From contig CAJWHX010000088.1 in assembly GCA_913040875.1 (NCBI GenBank), positions 1 through 10,283 on the forward strand: a stretch of 10,283 nucleotides of DNA, written 5' to 3'. Source of the stretch: an uncultured Pseudomonadota bacterium. GTDB lineage: Bacteria; Myxococcota; UBA796. This document shows, one piece after another, positions 1-7,686 of the stretch. The position numbers were made by a program, and so were the translations under genes. Under the pieces are notes generated by a model, which did no database searches, was not told where the DNA came from, and saw nothing but the letters and a program-made list of their open reading frames with translations. Position 1 is the first letter of the stretch, and every line of letters starts with the position of its first letter.

Positions 1-1
1 T

Positions 2-2059
2 CAAAGTTTTGTATATCGAAAGAATACAGAAGGTCGAAGTTTCACTGAGCGTCATGGAGAAGTGATCCGTAAGATGGGTCAGGGAAGATTGGGTAAAACG
101 ATCCAAGTATATGATGTACAGGACTTCCGATGGCAGTGGATACCCATCACGCGATCTATTTATTTTGCAGGTACGGCGATCGCTGGGTCCGATCTCTCTG
201 GTGCGATTGAACATAGACAGCAGTCTGATCAAAGACAGAGATCTCAACAAAAATGGACCGGTAGATTTCGGTTTCTCAGCGCTTTTGCTGGTATGTCAGT
301 TGTTCTGGGGATTGCGTATGTAGGCTGGGAACAGGACTGGTTTGTCATCACGTCGGACCCCTTCGCTGTAGAGCAGGGTACAGACTTGAGTATTCCTGCT
401 GATCTAGAGACATTTTTGAAATCGGGTGTGAACACTTCCAAGTCTCAAAAGGTGGACATTGAGGCGGCTCTTTTCAACAGAGCACAGTGGATGTTGGTCG
501 AGGACGTTCTAAAACAAGACCTGTCTCAAAATCCCCGTCAAGGTACAGAATTATTACAGTGGCTTCAAGTCAAAATCTTGATGCATGAGCCGACCATTGC
601 AGACAATCCATTTCCTGCTAGCTGGTTGCACTTTGCTCTGTCCCTTCACCATCCTGAAGCCTTGGGTCAAAGGGTAACAGCGATGTGGCATTTGCTACAA
701 GGTGATCGCAACACAATGATGCAGGTGTTGGAGCAGTGTCAATCGGACCCCTGGTGTTCGGCTTATAGACTGGTGTTGGAAGGGAAAAGAAGCGCGGATC
801 AGTCAACAATAGAAGTGAAACTGAATGGCGAGTATACGCTCTCTTTTGCAGAAACCGACATGTATAGTGAGAGTGCCGAAAGCGCTCGAGAAGCAGGATT
901 GATAGACCTCGCAAACGTATTGTCTGCAGAAGCCGCACTTCAGCAACTGGATAGGGTAGCAGCATCTCAGTCTGTACAAGCGATCGAGAAGAGTCCATAC
1001 AATACCCTCAGGCTAAAATTATGGCGTCAAAGGCTCACCCCATCGAATCCTACCACGGTTGCCAGTAGTACAGCATCTGACAAGTGGAAATCAGCTTCGC
1101 AACAAACGAAAGGTGGTTGGGTACTAGAACAGTCTGGAGCATGGTTGCAAGCCGATGATCCACAAGCACACCAGAGAATCGAAGAATGGGTGGGGTCCGG
1201 AGATTGGTTCGAGGGCGATTTAGAGAATGTCCTGCTTGGGAACTGTTTTCAACTCATCCAATCCCAGAGTTCGATTTATCAGAAGGAACCTCAGAAGGCT
1301 ATAGAGCATTTGAGTAAAATACAATCTTCGTTTGATGATCCATTGCTGAATTTTTGGTTGGGTCTTCAGTGGGTTCAAGTGGACAGGCTTCAGAATGCGA
1401 TCAGTATTGCAAACTCGACATCCTCAGATACTCCACATCATTGGATGCTTAAAGCTGTGATTGCGGTACAATCAAGCAATACCGAACTGCTAACACAGGC
1501 ACTAGATCAGATCGCCAGAACAGATATCTCTTTACTTCGTGAGCGCACCTTGTTTCAAACCTGGGTCCCATCTTTTAATTGGAATAACATACTGTCTCAG
1601 GCTGAGGGGCAGTTTCAGTCTGGCAATATCCAAAGTCATTATAGAATGGTACTTGAATGGCTTAAGGGTAACGACCCTAATATTGTTGGTCATGCTGACG
1701 GTTGGGGAACTGCTTGGATTGTTCGAGCTCAGTATGCTTATCAGATGGAGCGTTTTCAAGATGCCCAGACGTACATCTCCCGATTTAGAAGGCTGGAAGC
1801 GGGTTCAGTACCCGGTGAGATCTTGAGTCAGCTGATCAACATAAAGATTGGTCGAGCGGATATTGCCAAGCGTGAGCTGGGTTTGATAGCCCAACGTGAA
1901 CGGAGTGCGGCTTGGGGACACTGGTTTCGAGTGGGCTTTGAGGGTGTCAATGCAAACGAGTTGGCCAAAGAGGCACATTTACGATGGTACCCTGTTCTTC
2001 CTGCACGCAATGTCAGTGCAGATCACTTCTTCCTCTTTGATGAGCTATCGCATGATTGA
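2..2059 (+). CDS. Membrane-anchored protein with TPR-like periplasmic region, 5' end outside window
   Basis: I do not recognise a family. The frame is open from position 2 to the stop at 2057-2059, about 685 residues, and reads like coding sequence before the first possible start (GTG 62, residue 1 in the numbering below). GTG 62 has GGAG only 2 nt upstream, too close for a good ribosome site, so the gene most likely starts outside the window. Residues 1-70 are polar and end in a basic stretch (RQRSQQKW, GRFR). A single hydrophobic helix follows at about 71-88, giving a predicted N-in/C-out topology. The remaining ~575 residues should be periplasmic. They are rich in amphipathic helices, Trp and Gln, and the part from about 380 to 620 resembles degenerate TPR/SEL-like helical repeats. 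No catalytic motif is visible. The missing N-terminus could hold a sensor or kinase domain, which cannot be judged here. The stop overlaps the start of the next gene, so the two are probably co-translated. Confidence 0.8.
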   Translation, partial: QSFVYRKNTEGRSFTERHGEVIRKMGQGRLGKTIQVYDVQDFRWQWIPITRSIYFAGTAIAGSDLSGAIEHRQQSDQRQRSQQKWTGRFRFLSAFAGMSVVLGIAYVGWEQDWFVITSDPFAVEQGTDLSIPADLETFLKSGVNTSKSQKVDIEAALFNRAQWMLVEDVLKQDLSQNPRQGTELLQWLQVKILMHEPTIADNPFPASWLHFALSLHHPEALGQRVTAMWHLLQGDRNTMMQVLEQCQSDPWCSAYRLVLEGKRSADQSTIEVKLNGEYTLSFAETDMYSESAESAREAGLIDLANVLSAEAALQQLDRVAASQSVQAIEKSPYNTLRLKLWRQRLTPSNPTTVASSTASDKWKSASQQTKGGWVLEQSGAWLQADDPQAHQRIEEWVGSGDWFEGDLENVLLGNCFQLIQSQSSIYQKEPQKAIEHLSKIQSSFDDPLLNFWLGLQWVQVDRLQNAISIANSTSSDTPHHWMLKAVIAVQSSNTELLTQALDQIARTDISLLRERTLFQTWVPSFNWNNILSQAEGQFQSGNIQSHYRMVLEWLKGNDPNIVGHADGWGTAWIVRAQYAYQMERFQDAQTYISRFRRLEAGSVPGEILSQLINIKIGRADIAKRELGLIAQRERSAAWGHWFRVGFEGVNANELAKEAHLRWYPVLPARNVSADHFFLFDELSHD

Positions 2060-2606
2060 GCAGTATACATCTGTTCGACTGGATGTACCCAACGCCTATC
2101 GTTTGACCGAGACCCAGAGTTTGATGGCTCAATCGAAGGTTCTTCAGTGGGATATAGAGGCGTACCCGTTGTTGGATAGAGACTTGACCACAGCCGGTCA
2201 TCATCTGTTCGATCAAGTCGCGCAGCAATCCTATATGGGACCTCTCAAATTAGAAGTCTGGCTGTTTGGTCAAGGAGCCATCCAGGTATTCCAATTTGAT
2301 AAACCTCCCAGCCATGTTGCACTGGGGGCTCTCAGTGGAATGCCCGGTGTTGAACAAATGGCAGTTTTGGGGCAGATATTGAAGAGAGAAAGGCGCTCTA
2401 CACACCCAATGGCACACGTTTATCTTGAAGATAGACAGGGGCGTTGGTGGTTTGGAGCACAGGCCCTCGACGATAATGGGATGGTTGTGTTTGATGAACC
2501 TGCCACATCGAAACTTCGCAGTGACGGTAAGCCCCTTGGAGTGGGCGGGTGGTTTGCACTTGGTCGAAGATTGGGTCTGACGGGCCATTTGTCGGATGTT
2601 ATTTGA
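2052..2606 (+). CDS. Hypothetical protein, translationally coupled to the preceding membrane protein
   Basis: A protein of about 184 residues with no family I recognise. It has no signal peptide or membrane helix, so it is probably cytoplasmic. The chosen start, ATG 2052, overlaps the upstream stop by 8 bp (ATGATTGA); ATG 2040 is an alternative that adds 4 residues. The ribosome site is weak for both, which fits translational coupling to the upstream gene. The frame stays open back to 1896, but that part lies inside the preceding gene and is read as shadow. Visible features are a middle part with alternating hydrophobic residues (LKLEVWLFG, AIQVFQF), a Trp-containing strand (GRWWFGAQAL) and a Gly-rich stretch near the C-terminus (PLGVGGWFALGRRLG). 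This suggests a mixed alpha/beta fold. The overlap suggests that it works with the membrane protein, possibly as a cytoplasmic partner; that is inference. Confidence 0.7.
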   Translation: MIEQYTSVRLDVPNAYRLTETQSLMAQSKVLQWDIEAYPLLDRDLTTAGHHLFDQVAQQSYMGPLKLEVWLFGQGAIQVFQFDKPPSHVALGALSGMPGVEQMAVLGQILKRERRSTHPMAHVYLEDRQGRWWFGAQALDDNGMVVFDEPATSKLRSDGKPLGVGGWFALGRRLGLTGHLSDVI

Positions 2607-2787
2607 ATGCTCTCCGCTATTCTTCTAGTAGAACAGTCTGAATCGTTCTTCTCTGTCTATTAGTAACTCGTCCATGAATGACAATGGTTGTTGAGACGTC
2701 CCGCGTACACTTTCCTGATTATCTTAAGTAAAGTAGATGTCTTTGATGTATACTTTCAATGAAACTGATTTTACAAAGGATGTTGTT

Positions 2788-3240
2788 ATGAGATTGTGCG
2801 CTTTTGCTAGTATATTGTTTGCCTTGATGGCTTGCGGTACCCCACCAGATTCAAGTACCGTCGAGACCAACGACGTCGTCAATACAACCAATGTCAGTAC
2901 TGAGAAGGTTCAAACCCGTCGTCAGCTGGTCTCAAATTCAGATGGCGAACTGACCTGTATGCAGCAGTGTGGGCAAGAAGCCCGTGGAACGATCTATGTT
3001 GAGTGCTTAGAGGACGGTGGCGATCGAGAAGAATGTGGTCACAGTGGTCGTCAGTGGTATCGAGAATGTCTCGAGACTAGATGTGGTGAGGCGGCTGTAG
3101 AGTTTGATAATTGTCGTACAGACTGTCGTGCAGAAGCAAAGCCGAACTTCGAGCAATGCTTAACCGAGAGTGATGAACAAACATGTCGTTCAGCCAAACG
3201 AGAAGAGGTAGATTCTTGTCTTGCGGAGTGTGAACGGTAA
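2788..3240 (+). CDS. Cysteine-rich lipoprotein with two six-cysteine repeats
   Basis: A 150-residue putative lipoprotein. The start at ATG 2788 is chosen because AAAGGA (2775-2780) sits 7 nt upstream and because it gives a clean signal peptide: Arg2, a hydrophobic core, and a lipobox L13-M14-A15-C16. The frame extends upstream to 2737 without support. Gly at +2 predicts outer-membrane sorting by the usual Lol rule. Residues 17-55 are a Ser/Thr/Asn/Asp-rich linker. The rest holds 12 cysteines at 57, 61, 73, 83, 94, 99 and 109, 113, 124, 133, 144, 148, so the same spacing occurs twice: CX3C, X10-11, C, X8-9, C, X10, CX3-4C. Between cysteines the sequence is charged (Glu, Arg, Asp) and probably helical, like disulfide-pinned helical hairpins. 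The function is unknown. The even cysteine number and periplasmic/surface location suggest disulfides rather than metal binding, though the latter cannot be excluded. It is flanked by a convergent membrane-protein gene. Confidence 0.85.
   Translation: MRLCAFASILFALMACGTPPDSSTVETNDVVNTTNVSTEKVQTRRQLVSNSDGELTCMQQCGQEARGTIYVECLEDGGDREECGHSGRQWYRECLETRCGEAAVEFDNCRTDCRAEAKPNFEQCLTESDEQTCRSAKREEVDSCLAECER
2956..3084 (+). repeat. Cysteine module, copy 1 (protein-level repeat)
   Basis: Encodes residues 57-99 of the lipoprotein. The cysteine spacing is CX3C-X11-C-X9-C-X10-C-X4-C. It is matched by copy 2 at 3112-3231, offset by 52 residues. The similarity is in cysteine spacing and charge pattern (for example the CL[ET] context after the third cysteine), not in strong DNA identity, which points to an old internal duplication. 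Confidence 0.65.
3112..3231 (+). repeat. Cysteine module, copy 2 (protein-level repeat)
   Basis: Encodes residues 109-148. The cysteine spacing is CX3C-X10-C-X8-C-X10-C-X3-C, within one residue of copy 1 at every interval. It ends two residues before the C-terminus, so the two modules make up nearly the whole mature domain. Confidence 0.65.
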
Positions 3241-3288
3241 CCTTGTTCATCGTGTTCGTTGGATGAGGTAGGTAGATCTGATCGGTGT

Positions 3289-3675
3289 TCAATCTTCGAT
3301 TGGGTGTTGGTTTTCTACATTGAGAGGGTGTTCTTGGGGTGTTAAAACGCTTGTTGAGGATTGGGCAGTGGTATTGGGGGAGCGGTGTACAACGTATCTT
3401 CGATAAGTCGTTCTCGTTATCGATCGTAGATATGGAATTCTCGATAGTAAACTGTTCACTAAGCCATGTACATGGTTGAGGACGTCTTTTCCCACACACC
3501 AAAGTCCAACAAACCACAGGATCTGACTGAGCCCATATAGGACTCCGGATACGACGATTGGATGAGGTATGCTTAGCCAAGGGATTGCAAACATGAGCAC
3601 CCAAGGCAGACCACTCAATAGAAGGAGCGTCCATCCAAATTTACGCTTCAGATTCGAGTTTGGGGCAGTGAACAT
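3289..3675 (-). CDS. Small two-helix membrane protein, transporter-suffix-domain-like
   Basis: A 128-residue protein with a short basic N-terminus (NLKRKFGW) and two hydrophobic helices at about 13-33 and 38-60. A polar Ser/Thr-rich tail of about 60 residues follows and is probably cytoplasmic. The pattern K-R-K-x-G-W at the first helix, and Gly/Trp-rich helix 2 ending in V-G-K-D-V, resembles the short proteins annotated as transporter suffix domain proteins. That resemblance is from memory and is not proof. The role of that group is unknown. The start at 3675 has no Shine-Dalgarno motif; a TACACT hexamer lies 7 nt upstream of the ATG on the coding strand, which would suit a leaderless transcript. 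The competing minus-strand frame at 3077-3634 has no hydrophobic pattern, overlaps the lipoprotein gene and is rejected. The gene is convergent with the cysteine-rich lipoprotein and divergent from the gene at 3790. Confidence 0.65.
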   Translation of the reverse strand: MFTAPNSNLKRKFGWTLLLLSGLPWVLMFAIPWLSIPHPIVVSGVLYGLSQILWFVGLWCVGKDVLNHVHGLVNSLLSRIPYLRSITRTTYRRYVVHRSPNTTAQSSTSVLTPQEHPLNVENQHPIED

Positions 3676-3740
3676 AAGTGTAGTGTACCGAGTCAGTTTG
3701 GTTTTGGGAGTAAAGTCGTGACTTTCCTTGAAGATTCCTT

Positions 3741-3758
3741 TGTAGTGGAATAACTACA
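3741..3758. promoter_or_regulatory. Inverted repeat in divergent spacer, possible operator
   Basis: A perfect 6-bp inverted repeat (TGTAGT, 6-nt spacer, ACTACA) lies 31 bp before the start at 3790, in the 114-bp spacer between the divergent genes at 3675 and 3790. TGTAGTG also occurs at 3679-3685, next to the other gene's start. The placement fits a regulator site for both genes, but arms this short can occur by chance. Confidence 0.25.
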
Positions 3759-3789
3759 TAGGCAAACGTTCATAGAAAAGGGGACCGAT

Positions 3790-4890
3790 ATGTTGATGCT
3801 GATGTCATTGTTGTTTGGCTGCAATTCCAAAATGGATGAAGCCACAGTTAAAGGGGTAGTGGAGAAGGCTTTCCTAGAGCAAAACCCTACAGAAGGCCGA
3901 TATGGTTGGGAGATCATCGGTAAAGCACAGTGGTTTATGGGGCAGGGCTTCAACATGGAATGTTTGATGGAGAATGAACTCGCCTACATCAATTATGACA
4001 AGCCTGGTCAGATTACACCGTCTTATCCCGCACAGCACAGTATCACAGCAGCGTCAAAGAAGGGCTATTGCATCGATATGGGTTCTGATTTGTCGTACAC
4101 CATAAACAGCATCGAGCACGTCAGTGAAATGGGCAGTATGGATATCCAAATGGTCAATCTGACTTTTGAGTTGAACAATGCGGCTCCTTGGGTATCGTGT
4201 TTAAACGAAGATGTTTTGAATCGAATGGTTCGCGTAGAGAATCTCACAGGGACACCTTCTCTCAACAAAGATGACTTGGAAAAGATCGCATTTCAAAATG
4301 GCAATGGGTGTTCCAATCCAGTGCCTGCGACAGCAGATAGATTGAGTACGCCGCGTCCTGAGGCTGAACCCTCTAAGGCACCAACTGTTGAAGAAGCTCG
4401 CGCGTTGGCACAGAAGTTTGATGACAAACTCTTTGAAGGAGATGTCAACGGTGCTTACGAGATGTTGAGCTGTGTGAATCTCTATGAAAAGAGCATGTGG
4501 GGATCCTGTTCCCCATCGGATTTACTGGCGGTGGGCCCGTCTACTCATGGAGATGAACGTATGGAGTCACCATGGTTGGAGTACACTCAGTACAATTTTG
4601 ACGCGATAAAGAAGGTGGTGAAGGACAAAGAAGATCCGACACTGTTTCACGTGTTGATGCCACATCGAAAGAACAAGAGTACACGCTCGTTCTCTATTCA
4701 ATGGGTGGGTGGAGAATTCAAACTCTTTGGTGTTGTCAGCATCATGGGGGCCGGTCTAACTCCCATTCGTTTGATGAATGACCTGCATGAAAAGCAATAT
4801 CGTGAAGCATTTTCCAAGCGTTTGGAAGGTGAAGAAGTCGATTACAAAGGCAATCTTCTCAATCCAAATGCCGAAGAGGAAGAAGAATAA
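3790..4890 (+). CDS. Putative two-domain lipoprotein of unknown function
   Basis: A 366-residue protein with no family I recognise. ATG 3790 has AAGGGG 6 nt upstream, and a stop at 3751-3753 with no start codon in between excludes a longer form. The N-terminus is a very short hydrophobic segment ending in L-F-G-C (Cys11), a plausible lipobox. It lacks the usual Arg/Lys before the core, so lipidation is likely but not certain. Domain 1 (about 12-175) has Cys58, 94, 137 and 174, possibly two disulfides, with the strand-rich look of a secreted alpha/beta domain. A Pro/Ala/Glu linker covers about 176-198. Domain 2 (about 200-350) begins with a helix (VEEARALAQKFDDKLFEGD) followed by strands, reminiscent of NTF2-like or DUF-type periplasmic domains; this is a weak guess. 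The tail ends in five glutamates. tyrS follows 66 bp downstream on the same strand and may be co-transcribed. Confidence 0.8.
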   Translation: MLMLMSLLFGCNSKMDEATVKGVVEKAFLEQNPTEGRYGWEIIGKAQWFMGQGFNMECLMENELAYINYDKPGQITPSYPAQHSITAASKKGYCIDMGSDLSYTINSIEHVSEMGSMDIQMVNLTFELNNAAPWVSCLNEDVLNRMVRVENLTGTPSLNKDDLEKIAFQNGNGCSNPVPATADRLSTPRPEAEPSKAPTVEEARALAQKFDDKLFEGDVNGAYEMLSCVNLYEKSMWGSCSPSDLLAVGPSTHGDERMESPWLEYTQYNFDAIKKVVKDKEDPTLFHVLMPHRKNKSTRSFSIQWVGGEFKLFGVVSIMGAGLTPIRLMNDLHEKQYREAFSKRLEGEEVDYKGNLLNPNAEEEEE

Positions 4891-4956
4891 GTCTCTGTTT
4901 CTTTAAGTGTACAGCTATTTTCAATCGAATTGACGTCAAGATATTTAGGAAAGAAC

Positions 4957-6189
4957 ATGTCCGAACAATCTCCATTTAGCACTGGTACTGTACTCGACGA
5001 ACTTTGGAATAGAGGGTTTATCAAGCAATCCATTCGTCCAAAAGAGCTCGAGGCAAAGATGGAAGCAGGGTCGATCCGCTTCTACATTGGCTTTGATCCC
5101 ACTGGCGATTGCCTTCATGTGGGTCATCTTCTGCCAATCATGTGTATGGCTTGGCTTCAGAAGATGGGTGGACATCATCCAATTATCGTTTTGGGTGGTG
5201 GTACAGCGATGGTTGGCGATCCCAGTGGCAAGGACAAAACCCGTGAAATGCTAACAAACGAGAAGATTCAGTCCAATCTCGAAGCGATGCGTCCGTTGTT
5301 TGGTCGATTCGTTGATTTGGAGAATGCGACGATGCTGAACAATGCCGATTGGCTACAGTCCCTCAACTACATCAGATTCCTACGAGACATTGGACGTCAC
5401 TTCAGTGTGAATACCATGATTAAGGCTGAAGGAGCCAAACAAAGACTCGAGCGAGGGCAGGGGTATTCTTTCATCGAGTTCAACTACCACTTGCTTCAGT
5501 CCTATGACTTCTTACACTTGTTCAAAAATGAGGATTGTCTCTTGCAAGTGGGTGGAGACGACCAGTGGTTCCATTTTACAGGGGGCGCTGAACTGATTCG
5601 AAAAGAAACTGGAAAAGATGCCTATGCATTTACAATCCCTCTACTGGCCACTTCTGATGGCAAGAAGATGGGGAAAACAGAAAAGGGTGCCGTTTGGATT
5701 GAAGCATCCAGACTGTCTGTCTACGACTACTATCAGTACTGGGTCAATGTGACGGATGCTGACGTTATCAAGCTCATGAAACTGTATACCTTTATGCCAC
5801 TCTCTGAAATTGCTGAATACTCAAACTTGCAGGGGGCTGACATTCGCCAAGCCAAGCAGAAGTTGGCTCTTGAAGCGACAGCGTTGGCACACGGTATGGA
5901 TGAAGCTAAGAAGGCTCAAGATGCTGCAAAGGCTGCCTTTTCGGGTGGACAAACAGCTGAAATGCCCAGTATCGATGTTGCGGTTTCTGAAAACATCATC
6001 GATGTACTTGTACGCTCAGGATTGTGTAAATCGAAAGGGGATGCGCGTCGTCAAATGAAAGGCGGTGCCATTAAGTACGATGCAGGTGACGGTAAAAAAG
6101 CTATCTCTGACATCGCATACACGATTGACGTTGACGGTGTCCTATGGTTTGGTAAAAAACGCTGTGTGCGAGTTGAAATTCAAGGATAG
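4957..6189 (+). CDS. tyrS: Tyrosyl-tRNA synthetase
   Basis: Charges tRNA-Tyr with tyrosine using ATP in the cytoplasm; a class I synthetase. The protein has 410 residues, normal for bacterial TyrRS. ATG 4957 is chosen for AGGA at 4947-4950 with 6-nt spacing; a TTG at 4930 would add nine residues without support. The Rossmann catalytic domain carries the HIGH-type motif HVGH at 54-57 within FDPTGDCLHVGH, the loop GDPSGK at 87-92, the tyrosine-site region QVGGDDQW at 197-204, and a KMSKS-type loop KMGKT at 237-241. The C-terminal ~70 residues (SENIIDVLVRSGLCKSKGDA, then VRVEIQG) form the S4-type tRNA-binding domain. The residues after DDQW are FHF rather than the common GNI/SNI, an unusual variation next to the active site. 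Nine base pairs separate its stop from that of the convergent ppx, and no convincing terminator lies between them. Identification is secure. Confidence 0.97.
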   Translation: MSEQSPFSTGTVLDELWNRGFIKQSIRPKELEAKMEAGSIRFYIGFDPTGDCLHVGHLLPIMCMAWLQKMGGHHPIIVLGGGTAMVGDPSGKDKTREMLTNEKIQSNLEAMRPLFGRFVDLENATMLNNADWLQSLNYIRFLRDIGRHFSVNTMIKAEGAKQRLERGQGYSFIEFNYHLLQSYDFLHLFKNEDCLLQVGGDDQWFHFTGGAELIRKETGKDAYAFTIPLLATSDGKKMGKTEKGAVWIEASRLSVYDYYQYWVNVTDADVIKLMKLYTFMPLSEIAEYSNLQGADIRQAKQKLALEATALAHGMDEAKKAQDAAKAAFSGGQTAEMPSIDVAVSENIIDVLVRSGLCKSKGDARRQMKGGAIKYDAGDGKKAISDIAYTIDVDGVLWFGKKRCVRVEIQG

Positions 6190-6198
6190 TCCGTACGC

Positions 6199-7686
6199 CT
6201 AAAATTTCAGTACCAGTCCTATCGCTGCTAACTGTGTCCGTTCATGTTCTAAGTCTGCTCGAAGCAATGGTTGAGAGTTTAACGTTTCTGGAGGGATGTC
6301 TAACTGCAGGCTGTTTTGGTTTACTATAAGTGGCCACAATGCTTGATGGACCGATCTCTTTCGATGGAGTCGGATGCTGAGCCTCAGTAGAGCCAGCATC
6401 TTGAACGGATTGTTGGTTGGGAGTACACCCCATTTCTGCAGAACTACGTTTTTGATTTTTCCACGATGGGAGCCGATGAGCCTCGACAACAACTGTTGCT
6501 CTCGTCTGGAGAACCCAGGTAGGTCTGCATGTTGTACAATGTATGCGGAATGTCTGTGATATCCTGAAAATGCAATGGTTCGTCCGACCTCGTGTAGCAA
6601 TACTGCCCACTGTAGATATTGAATGTCGCGGGTACTGAGAGACCAAGAGTCTGACACCTGATGAATGAATCCATTAAGGGTGTTGGCAATTCGTTCGTGC
6701 TGAACCTGGTCCACCTGAAATCGATTGCTTAAGGTTACAACAGATTTATCACGGATGTCTTCTCCACCGATCCGACCCAGCATTTCAAGTAAGACCCCTT
6801 CTCTCAGTGCGGCGGAGAGCCATTGTACGTGTGTTAATGTAAAGGCTTCAAACAATGCGGTAAGGATGCTTAAACCACCTGCGAGTACCGCCATTCGGCT
6901 ATCGGATATCTTTTGTAACATCGGATGGTCTTGATTCTCGGTCTGCATCACGTCACGAATCTGCGTCAGAGCCAGATGGTTTAAATGGGTATGATTTAGT
7001 TCGATAGCCAATGCCTCTAAGGCCTTTATTGTTCCAGATGTTCCGCATGAAACGTTCCACCCAATACCTTGATACGATTGAATATGCGGACCGATTTGTC
7101 TGTGGGCTGCCGCGATGGCTATGCGAAAGTTCTCATTTGTCCAGCCGGTTGAAAAGTGTGTCTTGGACCAACTCACACAGCCCATCTTCAAACTGGCTAG
7201 ATGAAGAGCCGTACCATTCTCGGAGATAATGAGTTCTGTACTACCACCACCGATATCAATGATCAGTCGTCGTTCCGTACTCGGAAAATCATGGGATACC
7301 CCTTTGTGAATCAGGCGGGCCTCTTCAAGTCCCGAAATGATCTCGATTGGAAATCCAAGTACGGTCTCAGACTGTTTTAAAAATTCGGCGCCATTTTTGG
7401 CTCGACGGAAGGTATCGGTTGCCACAACACGAACCTGTTGTCTTGGGATTCCCTGTAATCGGTCGGCATACTGTGCAAAGTGTTTGAAAGCTCGTTCTTG
7501 AATCTCGTCGGATAGATACTTATCTTCATTCAAGCCCCCAGCCAGTCGAACTTTGTCTTTGAGTTTATCAATCAGTTGAAGTGTGTTGTCACCGTCTAGT
7601 TTGGCCACCAACATGTGAAAAGAGTTAGATCCCAGATCCAAGACGGCAAAGGTATTGGCATTTTCAGAGAGAGAGGTTGGTGTCAC
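6199..7686 (-). CDS. ppx: Exopolyphosphatase (Ppx/GppA family)
   Basis: Removes phosphate from the end of inorganic polyphosphate; GppA relatives hydrolyse pppGpp. The start is taken as GTG 7686, which overlaps the sixA stop in GTGA and gives 495 residues, close to the ~513 of E. coli Ppx. The frame runs on to 7839, but that part lies inside sixA. Residues 14-24 (AVLDLGSNSFH) are the first phosphate/ATPase-fold motif. IISGLEEARLI places Glu121 at the position of the catalytic glutamate, and DIGGGSTEL (144-152) is the second nucleotide-binding motif. The second half keeps the Ppx C-terminal domain, including LHEVG and HRHSAYIVQHADLPGF, so the family's long form is complete. Similarity to gammaproteobacterial Ppx is evident along the full length; Ppx versus GppA is judged on those matches. 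It is the last gene of hemF-sixA-ppx. Confidence 0.95.
   Translation of the reverse strand: MTPTSLSENANTFAVLDLGSNSFHMLVAKLDGDNTLQLIDKLKDKVRLAGGLNEDKYLSDEIQERAFKHFAQYADRLQGIPRQQVRVVATDTFRRAKNGAEFLKQSETVLGFPIEIISGLEEARLIHKGVSHDFPSTERRLIIDIGGGSTELIISENGTALHLASLKMGCVSWSKTHFSTGWTNENFRIAIAAAHRQIGPHIQSYQGIGWNVSCGTSGTIKALEALAIELNHTHLNHLALTQIRDVMQTENQDHPMLQKISDSRMAVLAGGLSILTALFEAFTLTHVQWLSAALREGVLLEMLGRIGGEDIRDKSVVTLSNRFQVDQVQHERIANTLNGFIHQVSDSWSLSTRDIQYLQWAVLLHEVGRTIAFSGYHRHSAYIVQHADLPGFSRREQQLLSRLIGSHRGKIKNVVLQKWGVLPTNNPFKMLALLRLSIRLHRKRSVHQALWPLIVNQNSLQLDIPPETLNSQPLLRADLEHERTQLAAIGLVLKF

Noticed and set aside
618..998. Minus-strand frame of 126 codons inside the large membrane protein gene
   Set aside because: The plus-strand frame continues without break and has consistent protein character; the reverse frame has low-complexity Leu/Ser/Arg composition typical of a shadow.
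2607..2787. Promoter or terminator in the spacer before the cysteine-rich lipoprotein
   Set aside because: TATACT near 2750 and a 5-bp AGAAC/GTTCT dyad were seen, but no -35 at proper spacing and no T-run, so neither is called.
3077..3634. Minus-strand frame of 185 codons
   Set aside because: It overlaps the end of the cysteine-rich lipoprotein and most of the two-helix membrane protein, has no hydrophobic or domain pattern, and lacks a ribosome site.
6174..6209. Inverted repeat TGAAATT / AATTTCA spanning the tyrS and ppx stops as a bidirectional terminator
   Set aside because: The stem is AT-rich with a 22-nt loop and no T-run follows on either strand, so it is too weak to call.
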